From positions 18,982 through 43,508 of IMG/VR virus record IMGVR_UViG_3300029319_000114: a stretch of DNA of 24,527 nt; one strand, given 5' to 3'. Source of the stretch: a virus. The notes below the pieces were generated by a model, which saw only the letters and a program-made list of their open reading frames with translations, did not search any database and was not told the origin of the DNA. Each line of letters starts with the position of its first letter. Within the stretch, counting starts at the first letter, position 1. This document shows, piece by piece, positions 1-9,975 of this stretch. The translations under genes and the position numbers were made by a program.

Positions 1-502
1 AAGAAGTTTCATTAACACTTCCAATACTAAATTGCTCATCACCTGGAGCCAATAATAAATTTGCGTATTGAGAATAAACAGCCTTTGTAGGTGTTTTTCC
101 TGCAGATGCGTATTGACTTACAGGTGCAGAACCTGAGCCGTGGTAGTGTCCATAAGCAACAGCAAACTGAGGTTCAGCAGCTGGTATTGTTTGAGGGTCT
201 TCTCTATAAAATTCATAATAATAAACACCTGAAGCTGCATCCTGTACTGATGATGTGAACAATTCGTTTGATGCCATTTTTAATTCACCATCATTGTTTG
301 TCCACATTGCAGCAGTTATAGTATCTGCTTGTGCGTTTTCAACAATATCACCTGGTTCGAATCTACTGTAAAGTGGTGTTATTGGCCTTCTATAAGGTCT
401 AGACATTCGTCTATTACTTCTACCAACTCTGGTAGAAAAGTTTCTTGATAACGCGCCATCTCTTTCAAAACGTGGTGATGTACCTCTATCGTATGTTGCC
501 AT
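1..502 (-). CDS. Virion structural protein, N-terminal part (runs off left edge)
   Basis: An open frame runs without a stop from an ATG at 502 to the window edge, giving the first 167 residues (start MATYDRGTSPRFERDG). A strong ribosome binding site (AGGGG) lies 7 bases before the ATG. The N-terminus is rich in Arg and Ser (many Arg between residues 6 and 40), followed by a more ordinary Gly/Tyr/Ala-rich segment. It begins 12 bases after the stop of the 225-residue gene and lies last in the tail/baseplate operon, so a role as a virion component is inferred from position. I do not recognise a specific T4 counterpart. The 3' end is missing, so full length is unknown. Confidence 0.75.
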   Translation of the reverse strand, partial: MATYDRGTSPRFERDGALSRNFSTRVGRSNRRMSRPYRRPITPLYSRFEPGDIVENAQADTITAAMWTNNDGELKMASNELFTSSVQDAASGVYYYEFYREDPQTIPAAEPQFAVAYGHYHGSGSAPVSQYASAGKTPTKAVYSQYANLLLAPGDEQFSIGSVNETS

Positions 503-514
503 TTTTATCCCCTA

Positions 515-1192
515 TTATCTTTCAAAGTAATAATCTTCAACTAAATTTGTAGCTGTAGATTCTTTCTTAATTGTTACGTTAATTGTAACGTATCCACCAG
601 TTTCGTTTCCAATTATTGTAAGAGTTGTTGTTAAATCTGATACCGGCTGAGGTTTAGCAACAAGTTCAAATCTTGTTCCAACAGCTGTAACAGAATTACC
701 AGTATCTCCAATATAATCTGCAGTTGTTGGATTTGTTCTTGTTCTTATTCTACCACCTGGTGCAACATTAAGATATGCAGCATCAGAATTTGCAAGAATT
801 GCTGTATAGCCGTATGTTCTGTTACCATTTGCAAAGTTGGCAGTGTTTGGAGTAATTGGAGTTTTATCACCACCGTATGTCAATATGATATCAGTAACAC
901 CAACTGTAACTGTTGGCATTCTAGAAATATTTTTAGGAAGCGTTACTAGTTTGTGCTTCATAACATAATTTTCATTAGGTACAGCCTCAACAAGAGGTAA
1001 AGCCTCAATTGCCTGTCCATAATAATTTGTACCTAATTGGTGATTTACATCATATAAACCATAATCGATTTCGTCATCACCTAATGCAAATTGAGTAATG
1101 TTAAAAAATTCACTACCTTTTGCTAACAGTTCTCTACCTTTTTTTGTTAAGATAGCGTCAACTGTAATTGTTGTTTTATCTAAATATCCCAT
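515..1192 (-). CDS. Virion structural protein of T4-like marine phages, 225 aa
   Basis: The protein starts MGYLDKTTITVDAILTKKGR, an N-terminus I associate from memory with a conserved structural protein in the baseplate cluster of marine T4-like phages; no enzymatic motif is visible. The remainder is beta-rich with many Thr/Asn/Gly, typical of a virion protein. The start is supported by a GGAG site about 9 bases upstream, and a promoter-like motif (minus-strand TATATTTATA) lies 32 bases upstream. The gene therefore probably has its own late promoter in the 55-base gap after the 1431-residue gene. Assignment to the virion is from context; the exact place in the baseplate or tail is unknown. 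Confidence 0.7.
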   Translation of the reverse strand: MGYLDKTTITVDAILTKKGRELLAKGSEFFNITQFALGDDEIDYGLYDVNHQLGTNYYGQAIEALPLVEAVPNENYVMKHKLVTLPKNISRMPTVTVGVTDIILTYGGDKTPITPNTANFANGNRTYGYTAILANSDAAYLNVAPGGRIRTRTNPTTADYIGDTGNSVTAVGTRFELVAKPQPVSDLTTTLTIIGNETGGYVTINVTIKKESTATNLVEDYYFER

Positions 1193-1224
1193 ATTTGTTT
1201 ACTCCAAAAATCTATTTTATTATA

Positions 1225-1234
1225 TATAAATATA
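1225..1234 (-). promoter_or_regulatory. Candidate phage promoter element TATATTTATA
   Basis: Minus-strand TATATTTATA in the gap between the 1431-aa and 225-aa genes, 32 bases before the ATG at 1192 and upstream of a GGAG ribosome site. The same 10-mer or a one-to-two-base variant recurs before other genes in the window. Promoter function is inferred from recurrence and position. Confidence 0.45.
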
Positions 1235-1247
1235 TCTATATCAAATT

Positions 1248-4200
1248 TTATCTTATACTGTCATTAAAATTAACTGCCTCAATATCACCTTGCGCTGCTG
1301 ATGGTGAACCTATTACTAACGAATTAGGATTTGTATCTGTTATTTCTACAACAGGACCTCCATCAACAGTTGTTGTAACAGGCATATTAAAATCTGAACC
1401 TACAAGTTTACAACCTGCAAATAGCAGTCTATTATATGCGTCTGTTCTATAATCTTGAGCCTCAGCTCTTTCATAACTTCTACTAACAGGTCTTAAACCT
1501 GAACGGAAAAATCCTTTTCTTAATGTAGCAGGTGGATAACCACTCATACTTACATTAGAGTGATGGTTTCCTGTAGAACCTGAATTTGCCATATTATTCA
1601 TAGGTGCAAAATAATGATATTTAGGTGTTAGCTTAAACCTAGAATGTCTTTGGTGATGATAGTATTTTATATTTCCTCTATCATTAAATTTAGGAACTCT
1701 TTCAAGCCTTTGATTATGACCATAATTAGGGTGGTTAAAGTTAGAACCACTAACCTTCCAGTTGTCCTGTGTAAAAGAAGATTCTGATGTATGTGAATGT
1801 ACATATTTTTCTATTCCAAAATATCCTTCTGCAGGAATAGCTTCGATATTTAATAAAAAGTCACCAGCGTTCTCATATGAAGCACCACCTTGTATTACAC
1901 TTGCAGTTGGATTATTAAAATATCCTACATTAGCACCTGCAACAGATTGTGATTGATACCATTGCATATTGTCCCAATAATATCTCGAACCTTGTATGTC
2001 TACTTTGTGGCCATGTCTATTTCTTGTATCTAAAAATACTTCTATTTCAGCAGTAGACTGGTCAGTTGGTACAGCACCATAACTAGAACCACTTTCAAGT
2101 GTTTGATATCCTGTATGTGCTTGTATTGCTTTTGTTCCAGCTTCATCAGAGCCTGTTTCCCAAATACCATTTTTAGGATTTTGCCATTGGTGAAAAGGAC
2201 CACCTAGTGTAGTTGTGTTTGCTGTAACTCGGTATCTGCTTATATCTAAAGAGCCTGAGTAATGATTTTCTTCTACATACTCTTGTAGGTTTTCAACCTT
2301 AGGTCTTTCTAAAAGATTTGCTTTAACCAAAAGTCCTACCTGTGCATTTGCTCTTGCAGGTACCAACATTTCTATCTGCTTAAATAATGTATGGTCAATA
2401 TATCTTAATATTCTTAAGAATTCAAAAAAGTCATATGGGTTATCGTGCTTTTTCCAATAATGGTTTCTAAGTACTCTTAGTCTTTTATATTCATTATCTC
2501 TATAATCTAAAGGATTACCTACATAATTATCAAATCTTGCACCACCTAATTCGTGAGCAATGTCTAAATCTATTTCAAAATGAGGTGCAAAATAAACACC
2601 TAATCTATTCGAGTCCAATGGAGCTTTATCAAACTGGCTTCTTTCTACTTTTCGCTTATCACTTAATCTTCCTTGTAGCTCTGCAGACTCTATTCTAATT
2701 TTATCACTTATCTCTCTAGTTCCTACAAGGTCAGGCATAGGAGTATAATGTCTCTCTTCTTCTGTTATCCAATCTTGATTTACATTGCCTCTAAATCCTG
2801 AAGCTGTTGCAACAAGGTTACTTCCAAATGCGTTGGTACCTGTTGTTGTCCAAATATCAGTCAGTTTATGGTTTGGGTGTGATGATGATAAAAAATTATT
2901 ACCTGAATTCCAAGAAGAGCTAAACCTATTTAAGTCTGCACCAAGAGAATATCTTTGTACCAATTGGAAATAAGAACCTGTTGCTCCGTACGCCTCTATT
3001 GAAAGTGGTGCTCTCGCATGATTATGAAATTGTTTTAACGAATTCCAGCTTTCAAATGCAACATCGTCGTCTTCTGGTAATATCCAAGTTCTGTATTCTT
3101 GTAATGAACCTGTATAATAACTTTCTGGATTTGATGCCAATGATGTATCATCACCTCCTAATGTAACACGAACATTTTGTATATTCCAGGAATACTGTGC
3201 GTCTGTTTGAGCTGATACGTTTAAGAATGCAGATGATGTATGTGTAATTCTACCTCTTGAATGGTCAGCTGCTTTACATACTGCCAATTGAAAGCCTATT
3301 GCGTTATTTGTACCAAATTCCGAGCCTGTTGTTTTTGACACCATAACGTTCCACCAGTCATTATCGTAAATCGGCATATATGATGAAGAACAAAACAAAT
3401 CAGCACCAGCTGCTCCTATTCTGTAATGGAAAAATACTTGACCAAAGTTGTAATATCCTGATGTAACATTAGATGCTGATGGGTGAGCTCTTAATTCTAA
3501 TGCAAATTGATTAGCTCTTGAAAGAAGAGTCATGTTCTTACTTGCAGTGGTATTAAACCTTAATTCAAAAGCGTCAACTGGTCTATTTGTTGTTACGTGT
3601 TTTGGCCATTTTGCTGCATTAATCTTTGCCCAAGGTGTCTGTATTAGTGTAGGGTCTGGGTTAGGATTCTCTTCTCCAAACTGCAATGAAAAACTAAACT
3701 TATCATATATGGCATGAGAATCGGTTGTTTTTTCTTTTTGCGGTCCACCATATTCAAATATTCTTAGTAATGTTGGCGGTAAACCGTATGTTGTTGTCAA
3801 TGCACGTATACCTCTTTCACCACCTTTTGTTTTCATGAGATAAGGAAGGTTGTTTAGCATACGCTTCCAGGTTTCTCTTGAAAGCTCTTCTCTTGTTATC
3901 AGCGAACCTGTTTGTTGATTAGATGCAAGTGTATATTTTATCGAACCTGAATCAACCTGTATTACATTGCCGAACGCGTCATATGACTGTGTTGCATATC
4001 CTGTTATTTGAAACTGTGTATCTGAATTTGCGTATGTGTTATCTTCGTTAACACCTAGTGCATATTCCCAAAGGTCCGTAAAATGAAAACCTTGATATGA
4101 TTCCCAACCAAATGAAGCAAGTACATTATATACAAGGTCCTTAGAAAGTCCTTCGTATAAAGGATTGTTTCTTTTGTGTATTTGCATTGTATAATCAAGG

Positions 4201-5543
4201 TAATTATATACAGTGTCAAAATGATGTGCAACCATATTTACGAATAATAAATAATTTGCATTATCCTGGCCGTCACCTGCTTCTCTAATATGGAATGGAA
4301 TTACGTTTTCAAGATTGTGCTGGTTCATTACATCATAATCAAGTGCGACATTAGACTGAGATGCGAACCACGTTGTAGCCTCTGCTGAGTCAACAGCTGC
4401 TAATGTATAAGGTTCATCTGCATTTGTTTTTGGCCAAGTTCTTTGGTATCTTATTCCGTTACCTTTATTGTCAGGTTCGTATGAACCAGATTCAAAGTAA
4501 AGATATTTTTCATAACCATCAAAACCGTTTAATACCTCTTCTTTTTTTAGAATATAGCTATTTTTATTTTTAGTATTAAAATAACTTGACGATGCCATAG
4601 CATTTATTGTTGCAATTTGGTTATCGTAATATTCAATCAAACCTAACTTAAACTTAAAGTTTTCTAGCCTTTCTTTTGCAGAGCTAAAATGTACAAAATT
4701 ATAATAATAATGATAATCAATATTTAGATGTGTTGTATCATATCCCGAACCTGATATATATTTATTTAATATTTTCTGTCTAGATAGAGAGTTTGTACCT
4801 AAAAGAGAATTCCAAGTTTCAAACCCCGTTTCACCTCCAGCTCCTTTTGTAACATCAATTGTAAAATTAGGTCCTGCTATTTCTTCACCATCTTTTGGTT
4901 TTTCAGCAGGTATAAGTTTAATCATTTCTGTATGAGATGTGATTATTTCTTTTACAATCCAAAGCTGTTGCTTAACTAGTATATCTTTAGGTAAAGGTTT
5001 ATATAATTTAAGAAGTATTCCATCATCACCATCACCTTTCCAATTTGTTACAATGTGTACGTTATTGTCACCTAAATTTATTAAAAGGTCCTGCCATCCT
5101 TCGTCTACAAAATCATCAATATTTTTTTCTTGTAGCTCTTCAAACTCAGACAAAAACTCTTCATTTCTAGTAGTTGTTTTTATTCTTATTTCTGTACGTG
5201 AATCTGATATTTCGGATATGTGCAGTCCATTATTTTCATTGTATGAACCTAAAATATCTCTAAAAAAATTATAATGTACTTTATATAAACCTGATTTGAA
5301 TCCTAGGTCTCGTATATCATTGTGTATATCAAGTTCTATTCTAGGCTTCTTTCTTTTTCTACCTTTCTTTATATATTTATCAATCTTAAAAGTATCGACA
5401 TCATATTCACTAGCTAATAAAGTTTCACCTCCATATACGTGTAATTCAACTAAGTCAATTTCACCTTCACCAAAATTTGTAAAAATCTTTTTTGAAGGTA
5501 TATTCTTTAAGTCTTCTGGTTTATATCTTTCTATTCTATCCAT
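1248..5543 (-). CDS. Giant tail/baseplate structural protein, 1431 aa
   Basis: This is the largest gene in the window and the fifth-last of the baseplate operon. The N-terminal 150 residues are charged and include a Lys/Arg run (KKGRKRKKPR). Around residues 575-600 there is a motif GGERGIRALTTTYGLPPTLL followed by EYGG. Residues about 614-850 look like a beta-sandwich of the concanavalin/LamG type (FSFSLQF; FELRFNT; ALELRA; WWNVMVSKT; VRVTLGG; GSLQEYRTW). That fold reading is by eye. The C-terminal third is rich in Tyr, Asn, His and Gly (SRYYWDNMQW; HNYGHN-like stretches), as in receptor-contact or fibre-anchoring proteins. It overlaps the upstream 440-aa gene by 8 bases. The role is probably a peripheral baseplate or fibre-attachment protein; no T4 homologue is recognised. 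Confidence 0.75.
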   Translation of the reverse strand: MDRIERYKPEDLKNIPSKKIFTNFGEGEIDLVELHVYGGETLLASEYDVDTFKIDKYIKKGRKRKKPRIELDIHNDIRDLGFKSGLYKVHYNFFRDILGSYNENNGLHISEISDSRTEIRIKTTTRNEEFLSEFEELQEKNIDDFVDEGWQDLLINLGDNNVHIVTNWKGDGDDGILLKLYKPLPKDILVKQQLWIVKEIITSHTEMIKLIPAEKPKDGEEIAGPNFTIDVTKGAGGETGFETWNSLLGTNSLSRQKILNKYISGSGYDTTHLNIDYHYYYNFVHFSSAKERLENFKFKLGLIEYYDNQIATINAMASSSYFNTKNKNSYILKKEEVLNGFDGYEKYLYFESGSYEPDNKGNGIRYQRTWPKTNADEPYTLAAVDSAEATTWFASQSNVALDYDVMNQHNLENVIPFHIREAGDGQDNANYLLFVNMVAHHFDTVYNYLDYTMQIHKRNNPLYEGLSKDLVYNVLASFGWESYQGFHFTDLWEYALGVNEDNTYANSDTQFQITGYATQSYDAFGNVIQVDSGSIKYTLASNQQTGSLITREELSRETWKRMLNNLPYLMKTKGGERGIRALTTTYGLPPTLLRIFEYGGPQKEKTTDSHAIYDKFSFSLQFGEENPNPDPTLIQTPWAKINAAKWPKHVTTNRPVDAFELRFNTTASKNMTLLSRANQFALELRAHPSASNVTSGYYNFGQVFFHYRIGAAGADLFCSSSYMPIYDNDWWNVMVSKTTGSEFGTNNAIGFQLAVCKAADHSRGRITHTSSAFLNVSAQTDAQYSWNIQNVRVTLGGDDTSLASNPESYYTGSLQEYRTWILPEDDDVAFESWNSLKQFHNHARAPLSIEAYGATGSYFQLVQRYSLGADLNRFSSSWNSGNNFLSSSHPNHKLTDIWTTTGTNAFGSNLVATASGFRGNVNQDWITEEERHYTPMPDLVGTREISDKIRIESAELQGRLSDKRKVERSQFDKAPLDSNRLGVYFAPHFEIDLDIAHELGGARFDNYVGNPLDYRDNEYKRLRVLRNHYWKKHDNPYDFFEFLRILRYIDHTLFKQIEMLVPARANAQVGLLVKANLLERPKVENLQEYVEENHYSGSLDISRYRVTANTTTLGGPFHQWQNPKNGIWETGSDEAGTKAIQAHTGYQTLESGSSYGAVPTDQSTAEIEVFLDTRNRHGHKVDIQGSRYYWDNMQWYQSQSVAGANVGYFNNPTASVIQGGASYENAGDFLLNIEAIPAEGYFGIEKYVHSHTSESSFTQDNWKVSGSNFNHPNYGHNQRLERVPKFNDRGNIKYYHHQRHSRFKLTPKYHYFAPMNNMANSGSTGNHHSNVSMSGYPPATLRKGFFRSGLRPVSRSYERAEAQDYRTDAYNRLLFAGCKLVGSDFNMPVTTTVDGGPVVEITDTNPNSLVIGSPSAAQGDIEAVNFNDSIR

Positions 5544-6858
5544 AATACACCGATATATCGTTAATGTCTTCGCCGTCCATCAAATAAGGATTTTGTGAGT
5601 TTGAAGAAAGACTTTCTATATCACTAAAATCTCTTTCATATCCCATTTCTTCTCGATGGTCATAATATGTTTCTAGTCTACGGCCTCTTTCAAATTGGTC
5701 AACGCCTTGCTGTTGTGGAGATAAAAATCTATATACATTATTTGAATCTGACCAATATATTGTATTTGTTCCAGATATTCTCCAATAACCTTGTTTTCTC
5801 TGTTGGTTTGAAGATATTGTATTTCCTGACATTGAATTCTTTTTAATCCATTGTATCTTTTTATTAAAGTTCCAAGGTCGTTTATTTACAGCACGTCCAG
5901 GACTAACAGCATCAGCTGATTCGAAATCACTTGTTTCTGGATTATATCTTAGTCTAACCCATTTTTCTTGTTCCAGGTCGTAATTCATAAACGGTCTTGT
6001 TGGAGGTTTTTGTTTGTCGTAAGATTTATTTGTGTCTTCCCACTCAAACCTTCCTAAAGGTATATCCATTTCAGGACCTCCCATCATCTCTTTTATTCTA
6101 CCAGGCCTCCATACACTTACGAATTGAGCAACAGTTCTAGATACTCCTTTGTCATTTGTTATTTCACACATATACCTACCAGTACCTGACCTTTGTATAT
6201 TATATATACTTAGTTTTCTACCTTTTGCTATTACCTTGTTTTGAACATCTGTATCAAAGTTTCTTTTTGGTTCTGCAGAAAAATACCAAGTGTATTGTAT
6301 GTTATCTCTATTCTTTCTACCTTTTTTATCCTCATAGTTAAATGCATTTACAACCATAACAAGTGTGTCGTTAGCACCCATATCTAAAATATGAGGTTCT
6401 CCTAAATCGTATGCAAGTTTCCAACCACCACCTTTATCCTTATTCGCTTCTCTGAATGTAACGTTTTCATATTCGAATTGGTCTATAATAGGAGTACCAT
6501 ATACAGGTGCTTCTGCTTTTTCTAATTCTGTAAACTTAACATCAGTAAATCTTTCTGACATGTCCTGTTCAAAAATATATCTTGCGGATGCCAATTCTAA
6601 CTTCCAATCGTCTACATTCTCTCTTGATATTATTATACCTACACCATTTCTTTCGTTGTTTTTATCAATGTCAAATTCAAAGCTATCTCTTAATGCGTAA
6701 TTGGGGTCTGAATATAAACTATCGCCTTTTATTGCCGTTGCTGCTCTAATAGGACTTACAGGTTTGCCTCTTACGATAATCTGACGTCCTGGAGTCTTAG
6801 ATATTTTTACATCTCTAAGAAATTTTCTTTTATTTCTTTTATTTTTATTATGTGGCAT
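5536..6858 (-). CDS. Structural protein with an Ig-like domain, 440 aa
   Basis: The first 35 residues are strongly basic (MPHNKNKRNKRKFLRDVKIS). Residues about 159-248 read as an immunoglobulin-like beta sandwich. There is a C-strand Trp (IQYTWYFS), an E-strand GRKLSIYNI, the F-strand signature SGTGRYMCEITNDKG, and a G-strand TVAQFVSVW. The F-strand Cys is present but no B-strand Cys is visible, so the usual disulfide would be missing. The C-terminal 190 residues are Asn/Arg/Tyr-rich and unrecognised. The start overlaps the stop of the 396-aa gene (TAATG), which suggests translational coupling. Ig-like domains are known as surface decorations on phage capsids, tails and baseplates; here the operon suggests a tail/baseplate protein. 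Confidence 0.72.
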   Translation of the reverse strand: MPHNKNKRNKRKFLRDVKISKTPGRQIIVRGKPVSPIRAATAIKGDSLYSDPNYALRDSFEFDIDKNNERNGVGIIISRENVDDWKLELASARYIFEQDMSERFTDVKFTELEKAEAPVYGTPIIDQFEYENVTFREANKDKGGGWKLAYDLGEPHILDMGANDTLVMVVNAFNYEDKKGRKNRDNIQYTWYFSAEPKRNFDTDVQNKVIAKGRKLSIYNIQRSGTGRYMCEITNDKGVSRTVAQFVSVWRPGRIKEMMGGPEMDIPLGRFEWEDTNKSYDKQKPPTRPFMNYDLEQEKWVRLRYNPETSDFESADAVSPGRAVNKRPWNFNKKIQWIKKNSMSGNTISSNQQRKQGYWRISGTNTIYWSDSNNVYRFLSPQQQGVDQFERGRRLETYYDHREEMGYERDFSDIESLSSNSQNPYLMDGEDINDISVYYG

Positions 6859-8048
6859 TATCTAACAACCTTAAAAACATCCTTAATAGGATAATATGCA
6901 ACTGGTACAGAACCTGTTGTTATAGTACCATAGCTACTTGTATTATATAATTTTACCTCTATCTGATAATATCTTTCTGGTGAAAGATTTTTTGTATATA
7001 TTTCAAAATAATTACCTTCAGAATCTGCGCTTATTTTTCCAAAGTTTAGGTCATAAGGAATTACAGTCTCTCCTGTTTTAAGGTCTTTAACTGAATAGAA
7101 TGCTGAACCAGAAGGTAATACTTTTACTGTTAGATTTGCTGATGTGTTTCCATAAGTTTTTGTAGGATATTTTTCTCTTGCAACAATTCTAAATTTAGGT
7201 TTTGTATTCCATCTATATGTACCTGTGTTATTTTTTAGGTAAACAAATAAATTCTGCGGCTCTGTTATTGATATTGTACCAACACTTGTTGACCATGATG
7301 ACTCGTCCCAACAAAATTCTAATCTAGGTTGGTATATTGTATGAGTATCATTAGAAAAGAATTTTAGACTTCCTAATTTTGTATTGTTTAATTCAGCACC
7401 GCGTTCTCTTCTTATTAAAAATCCATTATTGTTTATTTTGTCAATTCCAGATACACCAGAAGACGCTGTCATTTTTCTTATCCAATATGTAACGTCTAAT
7501 CTTAAATCAGTTCTTTTATTTGTTGCTGCTCCATTACCTTGTGGTCCGTATACCTGGTTAATTGTTGGCTGGCCAGCTATTGAGTGTGTAGAACCTCCAT
7601 ACTGAATTTCGCCGTAACAATTTGTCCATAAAGAATTTTCATTTTCAGGATAAAGCCAAGTACAGCCTTCTCTTGTTATAGGCTCGTTTGTAAATCTACC
7701 ACTACCCATAAGCCATGATTGAGAAATTGCATCTAATTCTATTTCGTCGCTGAACGCTAAATTTTCGTCCTTGTTTGCAGAATATAATTTTAGAAATGTT
7801 GTTGGCGTACCTAAAGGTTTACCTATATTACTAGAGCCACTTCGTATTTCGTTAGGTAAATCAAATTGTATTAGTGTTCGAGAATTAAAAGGGCCTGAAC
7901 CTGAAACAAGTGGCATTGAGCCTGATATATCTTTTCTAATCTCTAATATTTCGTCAAGGCCTGTATTCATACTTGAAGAATATATTCCATCTCTTACCTT
8001 TTCGTAAATAGATGTATCTTGTGAAGCTGTTATAGTATATATTGCCAT
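6858..8048 (-). CDS. Baseplate/tail structural protein, 396 aa
   Basis: Starts MAIYTITASQDTSIYEK with an AGGA ribosome site. The N-terminal 230 residues (ITASQDTSIYEK; SRTLIQFDL; DEIELDAIS; LRLDVTYWIRKM) resemble the DNRLRE/carbohydrate-binding-like beta domains seen in some phage structural proteins, in which a thermostable-looking beta sandwich begins with an 'A..D..i' pattern. Residues about 250-390 look like a second beta domain (YQIEVKLYNTSSYGTITTGS). It sits one base after the gp6-like wedge gene and is coupled to the 440-aa gene. Structural role is inferred from operon and composition; no enzymatic residues are seen. Confidence 0.7.
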   Translation of the reverse strand: MAIYTITASQDTSIYEKVRDGIYSSSMNTGLDEILEIRKDISGSMPLVSGSGPFNSRTLIQFDLPNEIRSGSSNIGKPLGTPTTFLKLYSANKDENLAFSDEIELDAISQSWLMGSGRFTNEPITREGCTWLYPENENSLWTNCYGEIQYGGSTHSIAGQPTINQVYGPQGNGAATNKRTDLRLDVTYWIRKMTASSGVSGIDKINNNGFLIRRERGAELNNTKLGSLKFFSNDTHTIYQPRLEFCWDESSWSTSVGTISITEPQNLFVYLKNNTGTYRWNTKPKFRIVAREKYPTKTYGNTSANLTVKVLPSGSAFYSVKDLKTGETVIPYDLNFGKISADSEGNYFEIYTKNLSPERYYQIEVKLYNTSSYGTITTGSVPVAYYPIKDVFKVVR

Positions 8049-8049
8049 T

Positions 8050-9975
8050 TTAATATCCTACAATTCTACCTTTGATATCCTTGTCTAAATATTTAACTTC
8101 AAATATCGACGGGTCCATAGAAGGATATATTATACCTTCTCTTGTAGCTCCTTTTATATCGTATATATTTCCGCTATATCCAGATGCTCTATCAAACAAA
8201 TTAAACACTCTTAAATTTTTAACCGTTTGTACTCCTTCAACCTTATCTAATTCTGTTGCAATTTTAGGAAGTATTATCGGTTCGTTTATTGACCAATTGT
8301 CTGGGTCAAATATACATCTTAACTTTTTTATACATCTTAACAACACATCTTTATTTTGATAACCTGGTCTAGGTAATATACTAAAATCAACACCTACATT
8401 GATTATGTGTGCGTTTTTAATATTTATAGCATCTGTTAACATTCTATATTGAGATAGATATGTTTGAAGATTTTGTTTTGCTAATGGTGTAAGAGGTACA
8501 TAATTCTTATTATCGTCATAAGCAAGTGTATATAAATTTATTGCAAGAGGATTTTTTATTTCGTGTGTACCTACCGTTTGAATCCAGTATTGTTCGTCTT
8601 TATCTAAATAAGCTTTAGATACAGAGCCATATTTTGCTGGCATTGCGTATACTCTTGCTATATAATCTTCTCTTGTTACAGCTCTATTTTGTGATGCAAA
8701 ATGTGCCAAAGCGTTGTATTTTATATCGTCCGTTGTTTCAGCTGACCTACCACCTACAGCTGGTTTAAGATTTATAACAGCTAATGAATCTTTTACGATT
8801 TGTACTGTAGCATCAGGTAAACCATCTTCGTCCAAAAATACAGAACTTTCTATAATTGTATCTACTGTTCTAGCAGCAACGTTCGATGATATACCTCCAC
8901 CTGCAATATACTTTACTGTTAATGTTGTATCTCTAGGTGCCTCTCCGTATTGTCTTGTAAACATTGTGTTTGCAGGGTCAAATGCGACGTCTACATAAGT
9001 TGTACCATTCATATAATTTTGTGTTGTATTACCATAAGGTAATGCCAAGCCTACATTTGCAGGATTTGGTACAATTAACTCATCAGGCTGGCTAGATATT
9101 CCTGCACCAAACCAAAGTTGAGTTTTATTATTTGCTTTGACATGAGTTGTAAATCTTTTTGCTGTTCTTCTTAATTTCAAAATATAAGGTGCGTCATAAT
9201 TGTAGGCAGACATAGATGGGTCTGAACCCCAATTATTTATTACGTCTTCAAATATATTATCCTGAGCTAAATATTCTACCTCTCTCCATTTTGTTAAATC
9301 AGAATCTTTAACATCTATGATTGCAACAACATTATCAGGTTCTAATGTTATCTTGTCAAATTTCTTTGCAGCTCCAAATGTAAATGTTTCAGTTTCCATT
9401 TTACCTGCCATTGCGCTTACTTCTTTTTTAAGAAGATAATATGTAGGTTCTCCTGTTGTGTCGTCAATTTGATATACTGATATATCTGTTGGGTTTGCAG
9501 AGCTACTTGCCTTAAAGTCTACTTTATCTTGTGTAATAAATTCAGAATCACCTCCAGATAAAACCATACCTTCTGCAACCTCCATTGCATATCTCATATC
9601 TGGTGATACCTGTCCTGCTGTTGGATATATTGCAGGTACTATTTGGTATACCGATAATTCTACCAGTGAAGGTATAGAAGGTTTTGTTTTATATCCTAAT
9701 GCTCTTGCCAAATCAACAACATTCGCTCTTTCCTCTGCGTGCATTAACAGGCTTTCTTTTAATTGGTCATCCACATAATAAGATAGTACATCACCTACAT
9801 ACGATGCCATTTCTATAAACATCATACCTGGAGAAGATTCATTAAAATCGTTATAAGTTTCAGGGAAATAAGATTTTGCATAGTTAATAAGGTCAGCTCT
9901 AAAATTACCAAAATCCTTATTAAGATATTTAATATCTCTTATTTGTTTCTTATCTATATTACAATCATTTGCCAT
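8050..9975 (-). CDS. Baseplate wedge protein, gp6/Baseplate-J-like, 641 aa
   Basis: The N-terminus (YLNKDFGNFRADLINYAKSY; DFNESSPGMMFIEMASYVGD; DQLKESLLMHAEERANVVDL; ARALGYK) is the hallmark of the gp6/Baseplate_J family: an early 'G..f..l..A..Y' helix followed by the conserved MASYVGD/LARALGY block. The middle is beta-rich. The later region (NALAHFASQNRAVTREDYIA, around residues 425-445) matches the conserved 'nRAVT.eDY' segment of the family, followed by a C-terminal domain typical of gp6-type wedge proteins. In T4, gp6 forms the ring of baseplate wedges and contacts gp25 and gp53. Here the gp25-like gene is immediately upstream and their ends touch at 9975 (TAATG). Length is close to that of T4 gp6 (about 660 aa). 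Confidence 0.9.
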   Translation of the reverse strand: MANDCNIDKKQIRDIKYLNKDFGNFRADLINYAKSYFPETYNDFNESSPGMMFIEMASYVGDVLSYYVDDQLKESLLMHAEERANVVDLARALGYKTKPSIPSLVELSVYQIVPAIYPTAGQVSPDMRYAMEVAEGMVLSGGDSEFITQDKVDFKASSSANPTDISVYQIDDTTGEPTYYLLKKEVSAMAGKMETETFTFGAAKKFDKITLEPDNVVAIIDVKDSDLTKWREVEYLAQDNIFEDVINNWGSDPSMSAYNYDAPYILKLRRTAKRFTTHVKANNKTQLWFGAGISSQPDELIVPNPANVGLALPYGNTTQNYMNGTTYVDVAFDPANTMFTRQYGEAPRDTTLTVKYIAGGGISSNVAARTVDTIIESSVFLDEDGLPDATVQIVKDSLAVINLKPAVGGRSAETTDDIKYNALAHFASQNRAVTREDYIARVYAMPAKYGSVSKAYLDKDEQYWIQTVGTHEIKNPLAINLYTLAYDDNKNYVPLTPLAKQNLQTYLSQYRMLTDAINIKNAHIINVGVDFSILPRPGYQNKDVLLRCIKKLRCIFDPDNWSINEPIILPKIATELDKVEGVQTVKNLRVFNLFDRASGYSGNIYDIKGATREGIIYPSMDPSIFEVKYLDKDIKGRIVGY

